The notes under the pieces: generated by a model
The model's input: only the letters and a program-made list of their open reading frames with translations
What the model was told of the DNA's origin: nothing
Databases searched by the model: none
Part shown: piece after piece, positions 48,859 to 61,754 of the stretch
How positions within the stretch are numbered: the first letter of the stretch is position 1
Layout: each line of letters opens with the position of its first letter
Source of the DNA: Larimichthys crocea
Taxonomy: Eukaryota > Chordata > Actinopteri > Sciaenidae
Length of the DNA stretch: 64,000 nucleotides
Direction: 5' to 3'
Assembly (NCBI RefSeq): GCF_000972845.2
Contig: NC_040018.1
Span: forward strand, 19,365,868-19,429,867
Made by a program: the position numbers and the translations under genes

Positions 48859-51800
48859 ATGGCAAATGCTGAGTAAGTACCGTCCATCGCTGATCTTTCT
48901 TTTTCACTCGCCTAATTCTACCAACCAACGTAAAAAAAAAAACTGTTCCAGCATTTGGCATAAAAGCATCAAAGTGTGATATATGAACATGTATATGCAA
49001 TTTCAAAACTATAGACATTTTTTTGGATTCCTGCCTCTTCTTTTCATATTACACTTTTTTTTTGTCCCAGCATGCTATTTTCTGTTTTCCTCTTTCACTG
49101 TTTCCCAGGTTTCTGTGCCTCCATTTCTACAATAATGACCTTTATTCACTCAGACACTGCTACCGTTGAGGTGTCTCTGACCCGCGTCACTCTGAATGCA
49201 AAGCACAGACGCACACTGAGATGCAGAAACACACCTGCACAATGCTGACAGAGCGTCCATTCTGCAGCCCTGAACACGGGTCACTATGTTAATCCTTTCA
49301 GTGGAAGAACATGCAGTATATTGATTACTATTATCCACGACCAAATTAACACCCTCCACCTCCAGTTTTCTCCCAGCTTTCCATTTTTAATCTGTGCTCT
49401 CCAAGTGTGTAGTGAGAACAGCTGATGCATTGCCAAGGGAACGTGCTGCAGCCTGTGTGTATGTTTGTGAGTGTGTGTGTGTGAAGATAAAGTAAGAGGT
49501 AAGGGAGAACAGTGAAAATCATTATTCTCTGTTAACTCATGATTCTGCTGGCGTAGCATGACTCTCTAATTTGTCTCATCTTAACTAGCTGCATTTATTC
49601 TCTTGACCTAGATGAATAGCCCTAAATCATCGCTCCATTTGTGCTTTTATAACAGAACCAGTTCTGCTTGTGGTCCCATACAGAGCTCGGCTCAGCAGGT
49701 CTCAGTAGCAATGTCATATCATGCTGTGGTTAAGGTGGAACGCATCCTAAAACAGATGACTGTAGCTCACAGTCCACACCAGAAAAAAAGGTTTCACTCT
49801 TGAAGGCTGGTGATAATGTTGTGATGATAGAGTATAAATAATAACTAAATAATCTCAAATGAGAAACAAACATTGCCTTTAATTCCTCCTTTGATTTTTC
49901 ATCCAAATGGTTTTTAACCCATCTTTCTTCACCTTGGTGAAGTGTTGCACTGAATTCACGAACAAGATCATTTAAGCTTTATTTCATACATATTGGTTCT
50001 TGTTCTCAATATAAGGAGTCTGTCATATTAAATTAAGCAAATGTAATATAAGTAGATAATAAATCAGTGTTCAAGTCTCTTAGTTTTAGTGGTGGGAGAA
50101 ATATCTTTATTTAAGTAGCATAACAATGTAAAAATACTCCATTGAAAGTACTTCATTTAAAATCCTGTTTAAGTAACAGTACAGAATGATCATTGGCAAA
50201 AAGGAACTTAAAGTGTTGACAATAAAAGTTTATGATATAATTACATTTATACTGATGCATCAGTATGTAAGCAGCATTTTACTGCATGAGGGGGAGCTGA
50301 TTTTAACTACTTCCCAACCTAGGAATCAGGGACCCCTCCAGTGATTACAATAAAAATCTGAGATGATTAAAAGGGATTCAACAGAAGAAAAAGCAAAGTT
50401 GTGCTACACAAATTTGTATTTATTATTCATAAAATATTGGATAATTTTACCTCCTAGAACAGGGCCCCATCTGTTCATCTATAACAGTTCTGGGCCGGAA
50501 GCCATTGTTTTAATCTTTGTATTTTATAAAGTTAGAATTTTATTTTTTTTTAACCTAAAATCTAAATCTGAAAAGTAACTAGCAGATAAAGTACAGATGA
50601 AGTACTTAAGTGCACAACTTTAGTAAATGTATGTAGTTGCTTTCTGCCACTGCTTTTTATTGCCTGACCAATCGTATGTTTTGTGTCCTAACGATGAGAG
50701 ATTTGCAACTTGACTCAAGTTTTAGTGAAAATGTGTTCATGTCCACACATCTTATCTTAAGAGTCTGTATACAGTAAACTGTACTGGGTTTCTGCTTTAG
50801 GATTCTGATGGGTCTCTGTGTTGGTCGGGGCTGTTCATTTTTCTCCCCACGTCGATGTTTACTCTGTTGTTTATTCAACTCCAGTGAGCGGGTGAAGGGG
50901 TTGGACGGTTTTGCCTCGTTTGTTCAGAGGGTGAGGGTTGACAAGCACATGGTGTCTTTCTGCCTGTTGGGAGAAATGCTTTTCTATGAGTGACCCGATA
51001 TTCTGCCTAATTGGCTCTTTTCATCAGTACACTGACATAATGTACACAGTTTGTTATCTATGGATAATAACAAATATACTTTCAGAGATCTCCATGATGT
51101 GCATTATTACTGTCCTGTGTTTAAAAAGGCAACAATGGATTTTAAAACATTTAGTCTAAGTGCTTTCGAGCTGCACAGTCAGTATGTCAAATTAAAGGGG
51201 CACTCCAATGATTTTACGCACGAGGAGTTCAGTTTACTTTTTATAGAAAGTGCTACTAAGTCTGTGAAAAAAGTTGCGTGACCATAAGTTCTGTGGAGGG
51301 AGTTTTCCAAAGTAAAACAAACAACATCAACCGACTTTTTGAACACCTGCACAGAACATTACACCTTCCTCCATATATCATCCTAACGTTGTCATTTTCT
51401 TATCTGTGCGAAAAGTCTCCATCTAGTAAATTGTGCCTAGAAATGCCATTATAACTATAGCTATTCACTAACTCTTTACTGAATGAAACAGTCACTGTTA
51501 TGTAGCTATAAATTCTGCATAATGCTCAAGATGCAACAGTCAACACTTGCACACACACACACACACACACACACAGTATATGCTTGCCCTATGTGCAAAG
51601 ATATAGTGCAGAAAAAAAACAAGCTGGTCAGTAAAGTCAATTTCACAAGTCTACAGAAAACTGTCTTAAGTCTTTCAAGATTCATATTCCCATAAGTGTC
51701 TGTAGAAATTAAAATAATCTATTATTAGAAACTCACACAGTGTAAAAAGGTCTACTGACCTCTCCATTATAAAGAAGGCTTATGTACATCTGCTGTCTTA

Positions 51801-54800
51801 GTCCCGCCCCACAAGGGTCTCCGTGTCTCCTGTGTCTTCTGCAGCTTGTATCTGTAAAGGTCAGATAAGAGACTGGTCACACCAGGGCCAGAACAGTCCA
51901 TTGTGCAGTCCACCAATTCATCATAGTTTAATCTGTAATATTATTAATGAGCTAATGTGCCTGGCAGACTTCATTAATATTTGCTGGCGTGAAATTCCAA
52001 AAGTTTCTCTGGAAAGTTGAATTGGGCGTTCTAAGAAATTACCCGAAGCATTTTGTGAATTCTGTAGAGGTGACAGGTTTTGTCCAACAACACTGTGAAC
52101 ACTGTGCTAAACAACACGTTTCCCAAATTATTGGCTTGAAAAAGATCGGTGGGTGGGTGAAGCAACTGAGATGTATTTTGACCAAAATGCAAGTGGTATG
52201 AAAGGTGAGGTGAAGTATGTTTTTCTGCTGTTATCACTGTTTCAGCGTAGTTTAATCTGGATGCCGATAAAATCCCGCAGGTAAAATCTGACATTCTTTC
52301 TTTTGCCTCACCTTCATCTTTTGATGTGAAATCCATATTACGTTGTGTGTGAGTCAGCAGCAAAGATAAACATTATTCACTGTCTTTGCTTTCTTAGCAT
52401 CAAGCAAAAGACATTTTTTAGTGTGAAATATCTATATGCTATTGTCACTGAGACACACTTATTACATAGATTCAGGCACAGGGTCTGACTGTAAGTTAGA
52501 AGTTGTAGAATAGTTTGCAGTGTTGACTGTTCCACAGACAGTTTATGCAATGAGTCTGTAACACTAATACACAATGATGTCCAGCTTCTCCAAAGTTCTC
52601 CACGGCAGCTGGCGGGAGCAGGGAACATCTGCTTTGTGTCTTCACATTCTGGCCAAGTTTTGGGTGTGTTTTAGATCCTCCGGCGTTGTGCTCAGACAGC
52701 CTAATCTAACGTGTGTGTGTGTGTGCGTTGATCTTGTAGTCTACAGGGTGGAGTGTAGTTCAGGATAAAATGTGGCTGGATGGAAATGCATTTTCTTTAC
52801 TCCCCAAGAAAGTGTTTTTTCAAAGCTGCCATTGGGCTTTTCAAGGGGAGGTGATAAGCAGCATAGCACCAATGTTTAATGTAATGTGTGGAAATAATGG
52901 CTCAGAGTTTTTATGTTCCATTTTCTTGATAGATGTCTATATCTACACTATATGTCAAAACATGAAAGCAGATAATGTCAGATTTTTATTTCACATTTCC
53001 ACGTTTCCATTACACAGCAACATTTTCAACAATACAAGACTATATATTACCTGATATAGATGTACACATACCAGATCTAAACACTGTACCAATATGTGGT
53101 TTTATTCAGAGGATAATAAATCTTATTTTTATAATTCAGACTGTCGGTGGAATTTCTGATTCATGAACTGTGTCTAATAAAAGTTTAAACAGTATATTAA
53201 CCTACTGAGTTCACTTTGAAGTCAAACATATAAAGAAATCAGAAGGTTCATGCAGTTATTGTCAGGATTTTATTCATCTGTAGTTTGGATTCCATAGATT
53301 TCCTTTTTAAAATTATGTCATTTTATGCCTTTGATTTGGTATTTGATAGCCAACAACCAGGGTGCCCCGAGCCTCTATAGATTTTAGTGAGACTATTTAG
53401 CTTTTATTTTTTTACTTTACTTTTTAAATTCAAGATATTTAAGCAAGTCTAAGCGTCTACAGACACACTAGCTGTACTAATGTAGCAGTGCTTTGAGCTA
53501 AATGCTAACATCAGCATGCTATTATGCACACATAACCATACCTACCATTCTTATGTTTCATACCATGTTCTCCATCTTAGGTTAGTGTTAGCATTAGGAG
53601 GGTAACGTTTTCTAATTTGCAAACAAAGCCAAATTATTCCTTCTCTTTTCTCCAATGGTTGTCATAAGTCTGTTTTATTGCACTGCGGGCCACGAGGGCC
53701 ATGAGCGAGACACTTCCAGGTGTCAGAGGAAGAACATTCTTCAGCGCCACTGGCTCTCAGTCACTTACATGAACTTCTGTTTTGGTCAGTGCAGTCCCTT
53801 GAGCAACTTTTGTCACATAATGACCTTTCGTACCTGGCCCACAACTCCACAGTCCGCTATGTCATTTTATCTGCCACCCCCAGGGAATCCTGCTCCCCTG
53901 AATATCACTTCTTTCCTCTGGGTACTTTTCAGCAGTTGCAGTCTTTTTAGTCTTTCCATGAAATAATGTTTCTGAGAATTTTGCAATTGCCACTTTTTGT
54001 TAGATAAGAACATTGGGGGTACACAGAAAGGTCAGTATTCTTATTTAAAACAGCAAAGATGTTGCATTTATATTTGTACTTGGATAGAAACAGGCTTGTG
54101 TTTCATTTTTATCTTTTATCTTTTATTGACATTGTGTTAATGTTATTGCCATGTATTATATAAGTGCATTATAACAATATTACTTATCTACTGAACAGCA
54201 TCATTGTAAAGTCTCTGGAACAGAGTAGCAAAACAGACATTCACTGAAATATCACACATATCTAAAATGCACGACTTACCCTATTGTTTCACATGTGAAC
54301 ATTACTGAACATTGCACCAATCCATGGGCTGGGTCTGCAGCCTTTCTTGATATCTCAACTGGTAGCCGGGCAGCACACCAGGTACATTATTGTAAGCTGT
54401 GAGCCGGTGGGGTCTGGACAGCTTGTGTCTGTCATGAGTAGTTATGTGTACAGTCCTGATTGTTTGGGAAGAGAGCCAAACCTGCTGCTGTGCTGTAGAT
54501 GAGAGGTGGTATGGATGAGGTGTTGTGTGTAGGAGAAGTGTGGAGAAAACAACATCTATCGGGCCAACCCACTGACATAATACTGTATATCCACATTCTT
54601 AGAGCAGGAATTAATTCTTTGCCAAATAAAATAAGTGTAGAGGTATTTGTTAGAGAGACACATTGACAAGTTCTACAATACAACAGTGTGAACCTACAGT
54701 ACAGCTATTGTATAGTGAGGCACATGATGACACAATGCATCTTCATGTTGCTTCTGCTGAATAGCATTTGTAAATCTTTGAGACTTGCCATTTAATGCTC

Positions 54801-57800
54801 CAGGAAACTTACAAATCCTATTCAGTCTGATTCAAATTCTATATATTTATATATAACCTGAAATATTTATGAGTAAATATGTAACAATGAGAGTTTAAAG
54901 GTTCAGTGTGTGAGATTTAAGGTGTTCTATTTATATAATATGGAAGAAATAAAATATAATATATATTATTATATTGAGTTTATTACTTTGAATTCGCTTT
55001 TTATATTGACAGATGCCACTGGTCTTCTTCCACGTTGTCTGCACTGCTGTGTTTCTACAGTAGCCCAGAAGTGACAAACTTAACACTGGATATAGATTAG
55101 GCCTTTCACGTTTCACTACACTTTTTCCTTCATGCTTGGAAGGGAAGGGCAAGTGGAGGGGCTTGCAGTCCACAACTACACTGCAAGATGCCAATAAATC
55201 CTTCTCATTGATCCTTTTAAATTTGGAAAAAAAAACCTTATTGGATTTTCTTTATTAGGAGGTTAACAGCCAAAATCTCAGCTAATCTGATTCATCATGA
55301 CGGTGTGGGTGTGATTTGTAGCGCTGCATTGCTCATAGTAAGTTAGTGATTGAGGAAATTGGTTTTCAGCGACTGTAAAGGAGTAAAGTGTCAAATTGTT
55401 GCATCGATTGATTACTTTTAAACCCGATCTTAACACAGCCACTTCCTACTTCACAGATTTTTTTATGAGCCTGGGTATAGCCCAACATCCTCAAGGCCCT
55501 GCTGACTCGCCTCAAGTTTGAGACTATAGGGACCAGGCTTTTGCCATCTTGGGGTCTTTGGAACAAGATTTGAGGATATAAGTTAACTGTGGGTCATCTT
55601 TCAAATTATCATTAAATTATTGTCTTTTTTAGACATGTTTTTTTCTCCTCTTATACAAATTATCTTCTGTCCTGCCATGTTTCTGTTCAGTAATTTATTG
55701 TATTTTATTTGCATGTATCTATGTACTAAACCTATACATTACTTAAATCAGTCAGAAAAAGTTGCTGCCTACAGAAAAAACAGAAATTCTATTTTTTACT
55801 TTAATATCCATTTTCTTCACTCATAATACATATTGCATTGTACATGAGTCAACAGCATTACAGTCTCCGATGACTATCTTTTTGACTATACAGAGTATGT
55901 ATCTTGAAGGAAATGCAAAGCCCTCTTGCCGAGGGAAATAATCCCATCAAATGAGGGCAGCAGCTCTTGAGACTACACTACAATAACAGTTGTTCCTGAA
56001 AGCAAAAGGTTTTTTATTAATGAAAAACAAAAAGTGCTGTTGTTGTATACTATACATGCAGAGTTATGATACACTGCTCCTGGGAACTGCTACCACTTCT
56101 ACTTCTTGAAAAAAGCTTTCACCCTTAACTTACATCATTATAAACCAGTATAAAGAATCATCAATTCTCCAGTTATTTTGAATTGTGTATTGAAATTAAC
56201 CTTTGTGTTGAACTTGCTTCAGATATGTCTACCTGTTTCTTAAAGAGCCTGGGAGAACAAGTTGGCTGTCATATTCAGCTGTGGCTTACTGGTCATAGAG
56301 CTGATTGTCAGCATTAAGTGCAGCAAACTGTAGAGAGGTGTAGTCGACTGGTCTTTCCTATTACATAGAAGAAACATAGAGATTCAAAATAAATAGACAT
56401 GTCTGGCCTTTTTGTACAGGAGTCTTGCAGAATTTCCATGGGATAGAGAGTCTAAAGTTCTTTGCAGCCAACGGGCACATGGTTACTCACCTGAAACAGT
56501 TTAGAGTATACACCTGCTCAAAATGATTGTGACTCATTCATTTGGTCGTTTAACTACAGCTGGTATCTTTTTTTCTTTGTTCATGCTCTGTTGGTGTTCA
56601 GCTCACAAAGTTTCCATTTGTTCAGTTGTTGGGTTTAATGGGTCGAGGGTGCTCTGTTTTAGCGTTCAAGGTACAGTTACAATATATGTCAATGTGTTTT
56701 TTTGTTTTTTTTGTTACACCTTCACTGCTGGTTTCGTGTGATGTCTTTAGGCCTCAATTTCATTTTGTTGTGTCACAGATTATTGTGCAGTTTAACTTCA
56801 AAAAATGCAGTTCAATACAAGCTTTACATAAATGGTGTAAAACTCATTATTAAAAGAGCACAACGCAACGTAATCACAGATAGTTTTGTCAGGGGTGTTG
56901 TTACTAATCTCTGTAAACTGAATGCAGAATCTGTAGGTAGGGGACAAATATTTTTGCACCAGAGGCCGTTTGTTGTCCAACTAAGTATTGATCAGTTACG
57001 TTTGTGTGGGCTTTGGTTGCAATAGTTCATATGGAGAACAAAAGAGGCGTATTGTATTTGCCAAAATACATCCAGTGTAATGTATACAGAGCTGGGCTAT
57101 AGACTTCCGGTGAGCTCACTTTTGTTAAACTCCACACTTGTTTTCATTTTAACCTTGTAGTCTTTAACCCGGACTGACGCTGACCCAACTGCCATCGGGT
57201 GAGGACATTTATCAAGACTTTTGCAGTCCCCTCTGAAACCACAGGAGGCTTACATATACAACTTTTTTCAGTACTCCCCAGGACTAAGAGATGTGTAAAA
57301 TAAGTACCGTTCCTTTTTAAAGGACGCAGGGGTCATATTCTTCTGGTAGTAGCTTTAATGCATAAGCTGACTTAAGATGTGGCTAGATCAAACACAACTT
57401 CTTATTCATTACAGTGAAAAAAGAGGTAAGACATAATTGCTTCCAATTGTGTATTGATCTTTGCTTGTTCACTCATACAGGACACACATACTGGCAAGGA
57501 CAATCAAAGAGTTTAATGATGATAAAGTGTTTGGGTAAATTTCACCTGTCTGACTACAACGTGACGATACTGTGCCTAAAAATCTTAGCATGGTTCTTTT
57601 AATGGCATGTTTCTTAGTTTAGACATTAATGTTCAAGATATATTTATGGTTCACTATGGTGCTAAGTGAACCATAAATATATCTTGGTGTGTTTCAAGTG
57701 CAGGAAATGTCATGTTTTATGTTTTATTGATATTTTATGTCCTTCAATTTGCATTTGGCTGATTACACTCTTACTTCCCGGTGTTAAGGACATAGATTTA

Positions 57801-60800
57801 GCATTTAGATCAGAGGAGCCTTCTTTTTTTTTTTTTTTTTTTTTTTTGGACGTCGTCATGATTCCCATAACTTGTGACTCACGATTCCCTGCCAAGCACA
57901 CACAAACACACACATATCCTGCAATCACACTGAGAGAATAGGATGCCCTCCAACAGCTCAGGTCACTCCAGATTTCATCAAAGGTCCTTTAGCGTTGACA
58001 TTATCAAAGTATATTTTAATAAACTGTGGCTGTGTCATGGTTTAGAGTCAAGGTGTGTGCATTGGGGGGTTATCTATTATCTGCCTGCATATCTATGTGC
58101 CCTGTCCTGCCTGTTTACCTGTCTGTCCTTTCCTAAAGGTATGCCTGTCTGTCAGGATACGTGTCTCTATTCTGAATGTTTTAGGTCACTCAGTGCTGTC
58201 TGTCACAGCAGTTTGAGGATGACTGCAGGAGGAAGAAGGAGATAAAGTGAATAATTCAGAAACTCAAAGAGTATCTTTGGTGAAAGTGTATCAGTATAGA
58301 GCAAATGGCTGCTGGGAATACCCTTTGTATTCTTTCTACACAAAACCATTACTACAATCACTTCAGTTTTCAGTGTGTTTTGTGAGTGTCTAAGCCTTAA
58401 AGTAAAATAGAGAACATCCTGCAATATCATGTGATAATCAAACACACAACAGTTTATTATTTTGTCTGTTTAAATGTATCGTATGGGTTTTTTCTATCAC
58501 CTCTACATATCCTCTTTCTTTTAAAATTTGCCCTGTCTGTGGTCAACCTTCTTTTCTCCTCTACCTTTCTCTCTCTACTTATAGTTGTTTTTCGTCACTC
58601 GCTTATTTTTATGTATTACCTCCACTTCTCACTTTCAGTCCACCTCCTGAACATTTGTTCCCCCTTGTCGCTTTTCCTCATGTCTCCTTCTGGCTTCACT
58701 TCTCTGGTCGATGTTTTAAAAATCGATTTTCTCTTTTATTTATTGTTCATAGCTCCTTTCTTCTTTATTACCTTCCCCTGTCCTTCTTGTATAACCCCTG
58801 ATATCCATCCCCCTTTTCTAACACTCATCTTCCAGGGTCCCCGTTCACCTTTTTCCTGGCTATCTTTGACGTCTAATGGAGAGTGGGGATCCACTCAGCT
58901 GACAAAGAGAGAGGCGATGACGTCACAGCAGACATGATACACCAGCATCTGCTCTGGTCTAAAAATACACACCACAGGGCACACACAGTCAGTCTGCAGC
59001 TGCACTCAGCATTTGTTTCCACCTCCACGCTCTATTGAGATGGCCCAGCTTTTACACAACTGGGGCTTGTGGGCATGCTGGGTTACATGCTGCTGGCCCA
59101 CAACTGAGCAGCCTTGATGTGTTTAGATATTAACAGTTAAAGACTCTAGGTGGCTAAGGATGTAGGGCGGAGGTTTACTGATATGATAACACAGAGGAAG
59201 GTGGGCATGGTTACTATCCAGCCTGTCAAATTCCATAAATTAAAGGACCAGTGTGTAGGACATATGAATCTAATGGTATAAATGAAGAATGCAACCCCCT
59301 CCATCACCCTCCAGTTTATGAAGTAGATGGTGGCCACAAAATACATGAAAAACCAGAAAGGCCCTATCTGGAGTTAGCATCTGCTCTAGGCTACTACAGA
59401 AACACCAGTAGGTATATAATAGATCATTCTAGGGTAACCAAAAGTAATCAAACATTTTATCAGTTACTTTTGTCAGAATTATACAGTATTTTCTGTGGAC
59501 CACATCTTAACTGTGATTTGCATCACTACAATTTTTTTTGAGGAACTCTAAAGCTAAACATATCACTCTTCTGAAAAGGCCTAATCAAACATTGCTGTCT
59601 TTACAGTATATACATTACATTGCAGTATCCTCAAAAATGGTTAACTAACTCTCAGCTCTCAAAACATGAGGCCTAATGCCAAATGGTTAAAATATTACTG
59701 CAGGATTATTTGTGTTATTTATTTGTGTACTTGTGTGAATAACTATAAAACGTTGAACCCACTTAATAATTTTATAGCAAAAAAATTTAAAAATAAAAAT
59801 AAACTCTGAGCTCTCCATCTACCCAGTGGTAAATAGCTCCAGACAAGATGTTTATTCTTCAAGAAGCTCTGTCTCTGCCCTTGCCAACTCTTCCTAGAGC
59901 TCCTCCGGGCTGCTGAGACTGTGAACCCTGGCTTCAGCAGCAGCTGTCTCTTGGCTAGCAGCAGCTCTGTCCCTCCATATAAATGGACAGTGTATGCATG
60001 ACGCCACCCATAGGTCTTCAATTTCTCAATAATCTAAAAATCGGCAAAGACGTGGCTCATTGGCAGACCTGTGGTTGGCTGAATGATGCCTAGGTGCTCG
60101 TTTAAAAAGCCATCAAAGTGGCCACACTGTTAATTATGTGCAATTACTAGGCTGTAAACATGTTTATTTCTAGTTATACATTTTAATATGGGCTCTTATG
60201 GAGGTTGACATGTTATGTAGCCAGGCTCAAATGGTTAGCTCGAGGAATTGCAGTTTTTTTTGCACTGCATTGGCTTCATTTACCAGCCACGGCTACCATT
60301 TGAGTAAGCAAAAAAAAAAAAATTAAAAAAATAAACTGAACTCTCCTACCACCGGTAAACAGCTCTAGATCAGAATCTGGTATTACTCTGAATATTCATT
60401 CGGGTACACTGGCTTCAGCAGCTCTCTTGGCTAGCAGCAGCTCTGTTCCTCTCGGTTCTCTTCCTTTTGGTCCTCATGTTGGACTGAGGACACAGTCAGT
60501 GCTACAGTAACTCACTATCGCCTAGGCATAAATGGTATCACAAGGAAGTATGGGCCAAAGCTAATAATTTAGCATGCCAATTTCAGTAGACATCTCTGCA
60601 ACACAATACATAGATGTCTTTGACATAACATTATAGTTGCATCTTAATGTTCTGCAGATAATGTCAGATCATTTTTTAAATGTTTTTAACATTCTTGGCA
60701 GTGCCAGCAATCTGCAGCGTAACATAAAGACCCCTTTACAGACGTACAGGTTCAAGAATCTTTTATCATTACAATGTTGTCTCCAATGTAAACTCTAGAA

Positions 60801-61754
60801 AGAATACATATCAGGCATCCAACTCTGTCCTCAACTATCCTCAGTTTGTTTCTTGTCACTCCTCTTCTCCTCTCAGTTTTTTTTCCTTTCTATCTGTACT
60901 GTTGGTGTTTTATTTTTTGTGAATCAAGCTTGTTTATTATTGGACGACACTGGCTCAAATTTCCACGCTGCTTGAGAAATGTCAACAGTCGCAGCAACAC
61001 TCACCCAGTAATCACTGTCTTTGAGCAAGGCACTGTTACCTGCAGCTTCCCTGGCACTTAGAAATGGAGTATTGTATGAGTGCTAAGTAGTTCCCTGGTG
61101 CTTGAGTGGGTGTTTATGCGTAACCCTCGCTGACCCGGCGTTTAGTCCCTGAGGCTGTCACTGTAAATAAGAATGTGTTCTTAGTGAAGTTGCTGGGATG
61201 AATAATTAGTCTTTTTTTATCTGCACTGCTTTTGTGCTCATACATATGTACATTTTTGTAACAAAACCCTTTCTGTCCTTTTTGTCTGCTCTATCTACTA
61301 CTTTTATGATAACCAATGAACGTCCTCATGCTGTGGGTTTGATATTTTAACTGTTTAAATATTTACCTAAAATGTTAAAAAAAAGGATATCAGTAGTGGT
61401 CTTTCTTTCTGAAAGTCAGACAATTAATTCATTATCATTAATGTGATATCTCAGACATCTGTTGTTGTTATTTTAAAGTAATATATGCCTTTATCTATCC
61501 ACTCTCCTCTTTGTGTGTGTGTTTGTTTTGTCTGTCTGTTGCTGGTGTTGGAATATAACTAGGGAAGTGGAGCAGGCAGGTCTGTCAGACTTGGAGATCA
61601 TCTCCCAGCCAGTGGACGATGAAAACCAGTGCTTAGCTCCTCCAGTCCAGCTGGTGAGTTTTGGCTACAGAGATCTGCCCCTTGCAGCATTGGACCTCTC
61701 GCTGGCTGGCTCACAGCTCCTCTCCAACGCAGATGAAGATGAAAACAGGGATGG
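48859..61754 (+). CDS. tmem266: TMEM266 (HVRP1), N-terminal exons only; gene leaves window
   Basis: TMEM266 is a membrane protein with a voltage-sensor-like S1-S4 domain, known in cerebellar neurons. Two coding exons are present. Exon A (coding 48859-48872 of 48744-48872) gives MANA and GA of the next codon. Exon B (61563-61754) completes GA|G as Glu and continues EVEQAGLSDLEIISQPVDDE, then APPVQLVSFGYRDLPLAALD and LSLAGSQLLSNADEDEN. This closely follows human TMEM266 (ISEVEIISQQVDEE; VQLVNFAYRDLPLAAVDLS). The ATG has A at -3 and G at +4. The transmembrane exons should start with the SNWLKPCC region and lie beyond 64000; none is seen at 61755-64000. Confidence 0.9.
53470..53615. repeat. Interspersed teleost repeat (ATGCTAAC-rich)
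   Basis: Contains GAGCTAAATGCTAACATCAG then CATGCTA, CATACCATGTTCTCCATCTT and GTTAGTGTTAGCATTAGGAG. These are the typical words of an abundant percomorph repeat built on GCTAACATG motifs. Family name not assigned. Confidence 0.65.
54896..55195. repeat. Copy of dispersed repeat family (see 37251)
   Basis: AAAGGTTCAGTGTGTGAGAT at the start, CTGTGTTTCTACAGTAGCCC and AGTGACAAACTTAACACTGG within. Order and words parallel the copy at 37251-37615. An AT-rich insertion-like stretch (54940-55000) separates the blocks. Confidence 0.6.
57634..57686. repeat. Perfect inverted repeat (22-bp arms, 9-nt loop)
   Basis: Left arm 57634-57655 (begins CAAGATATATTTATGG) is exactly complementary to right arm 57665-57686 (ends ATAAATATATCTTG), with loop ATGGTGCTA. 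It is in the tmem266 intron. It could be the end-to-end remnant of a small transposon, a miniature palindrome, or a microRNA-like hairpin. I do not recognise a known microRNA. Confidence 0.95.
59240..59605. repeat. Copy of dispersed repeat family with conserved tail
   Basis: AAAGGACCAGTGTGTAGGAC, GGTGGCCACAAAATACATGA then AAAACCAGAAAGGCCC, and CTAGGCTACTACAGAAACAC are typical of a very common fish non-autonomous repeat. Its tail at 59539-59600 (AACATATCACTCTTCTGAAA) recurs at 62055-62120. Confidence 0.65.
59779..59974. repeat. Direct repeat, copy 1 (partner 60309-60450)
   Basis: A-rich head, then AACTCTGAGCTCTCCATCTA, GTAAATAGCTCCAGA, and at the end GGCTTCAGCAGCAGCTGTCT then CTTGGCTAGCAGCAGCTCTG. 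The same order of words returns 530 bases later. Confidence 0.75.
60309..60450. repeat. Direct repeat, copy 2 (partner 59779-59974)
   Basis: A-rich head, AACTGAACTCTCCTACCACC, GTAAACAGCTCTAGA, GGCTTCAGCAGCTCTCTTGG then CTAGCAGCAGCTCTG. It is shorter than copy 1 by internal deletions. Confidence 0.75.

Larger units (their letters stand above)
48873..61562 (+). other. tmem266: Long tmem266 intron, 12.7 kb
   Basis: Canonical GTAAGT donor and AACTAG acceptor. The intron is AT-rich with several interspersed repeats and a perfect hairpin at 57634-57686 (separate entries). No additional exon, tRNA or named microRNA recognised. Pyrimidine-rich stretches at 58540-58850 create a long spurious ORF. Confidence 0.75.

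Noticed and set aside
58431..58937. 168-codon ORF in the tmem266 intron
   Set aside because: Leu/Phe/Ser-rich product of a pyrimidine-rich tract, with no domain and no splice logic.
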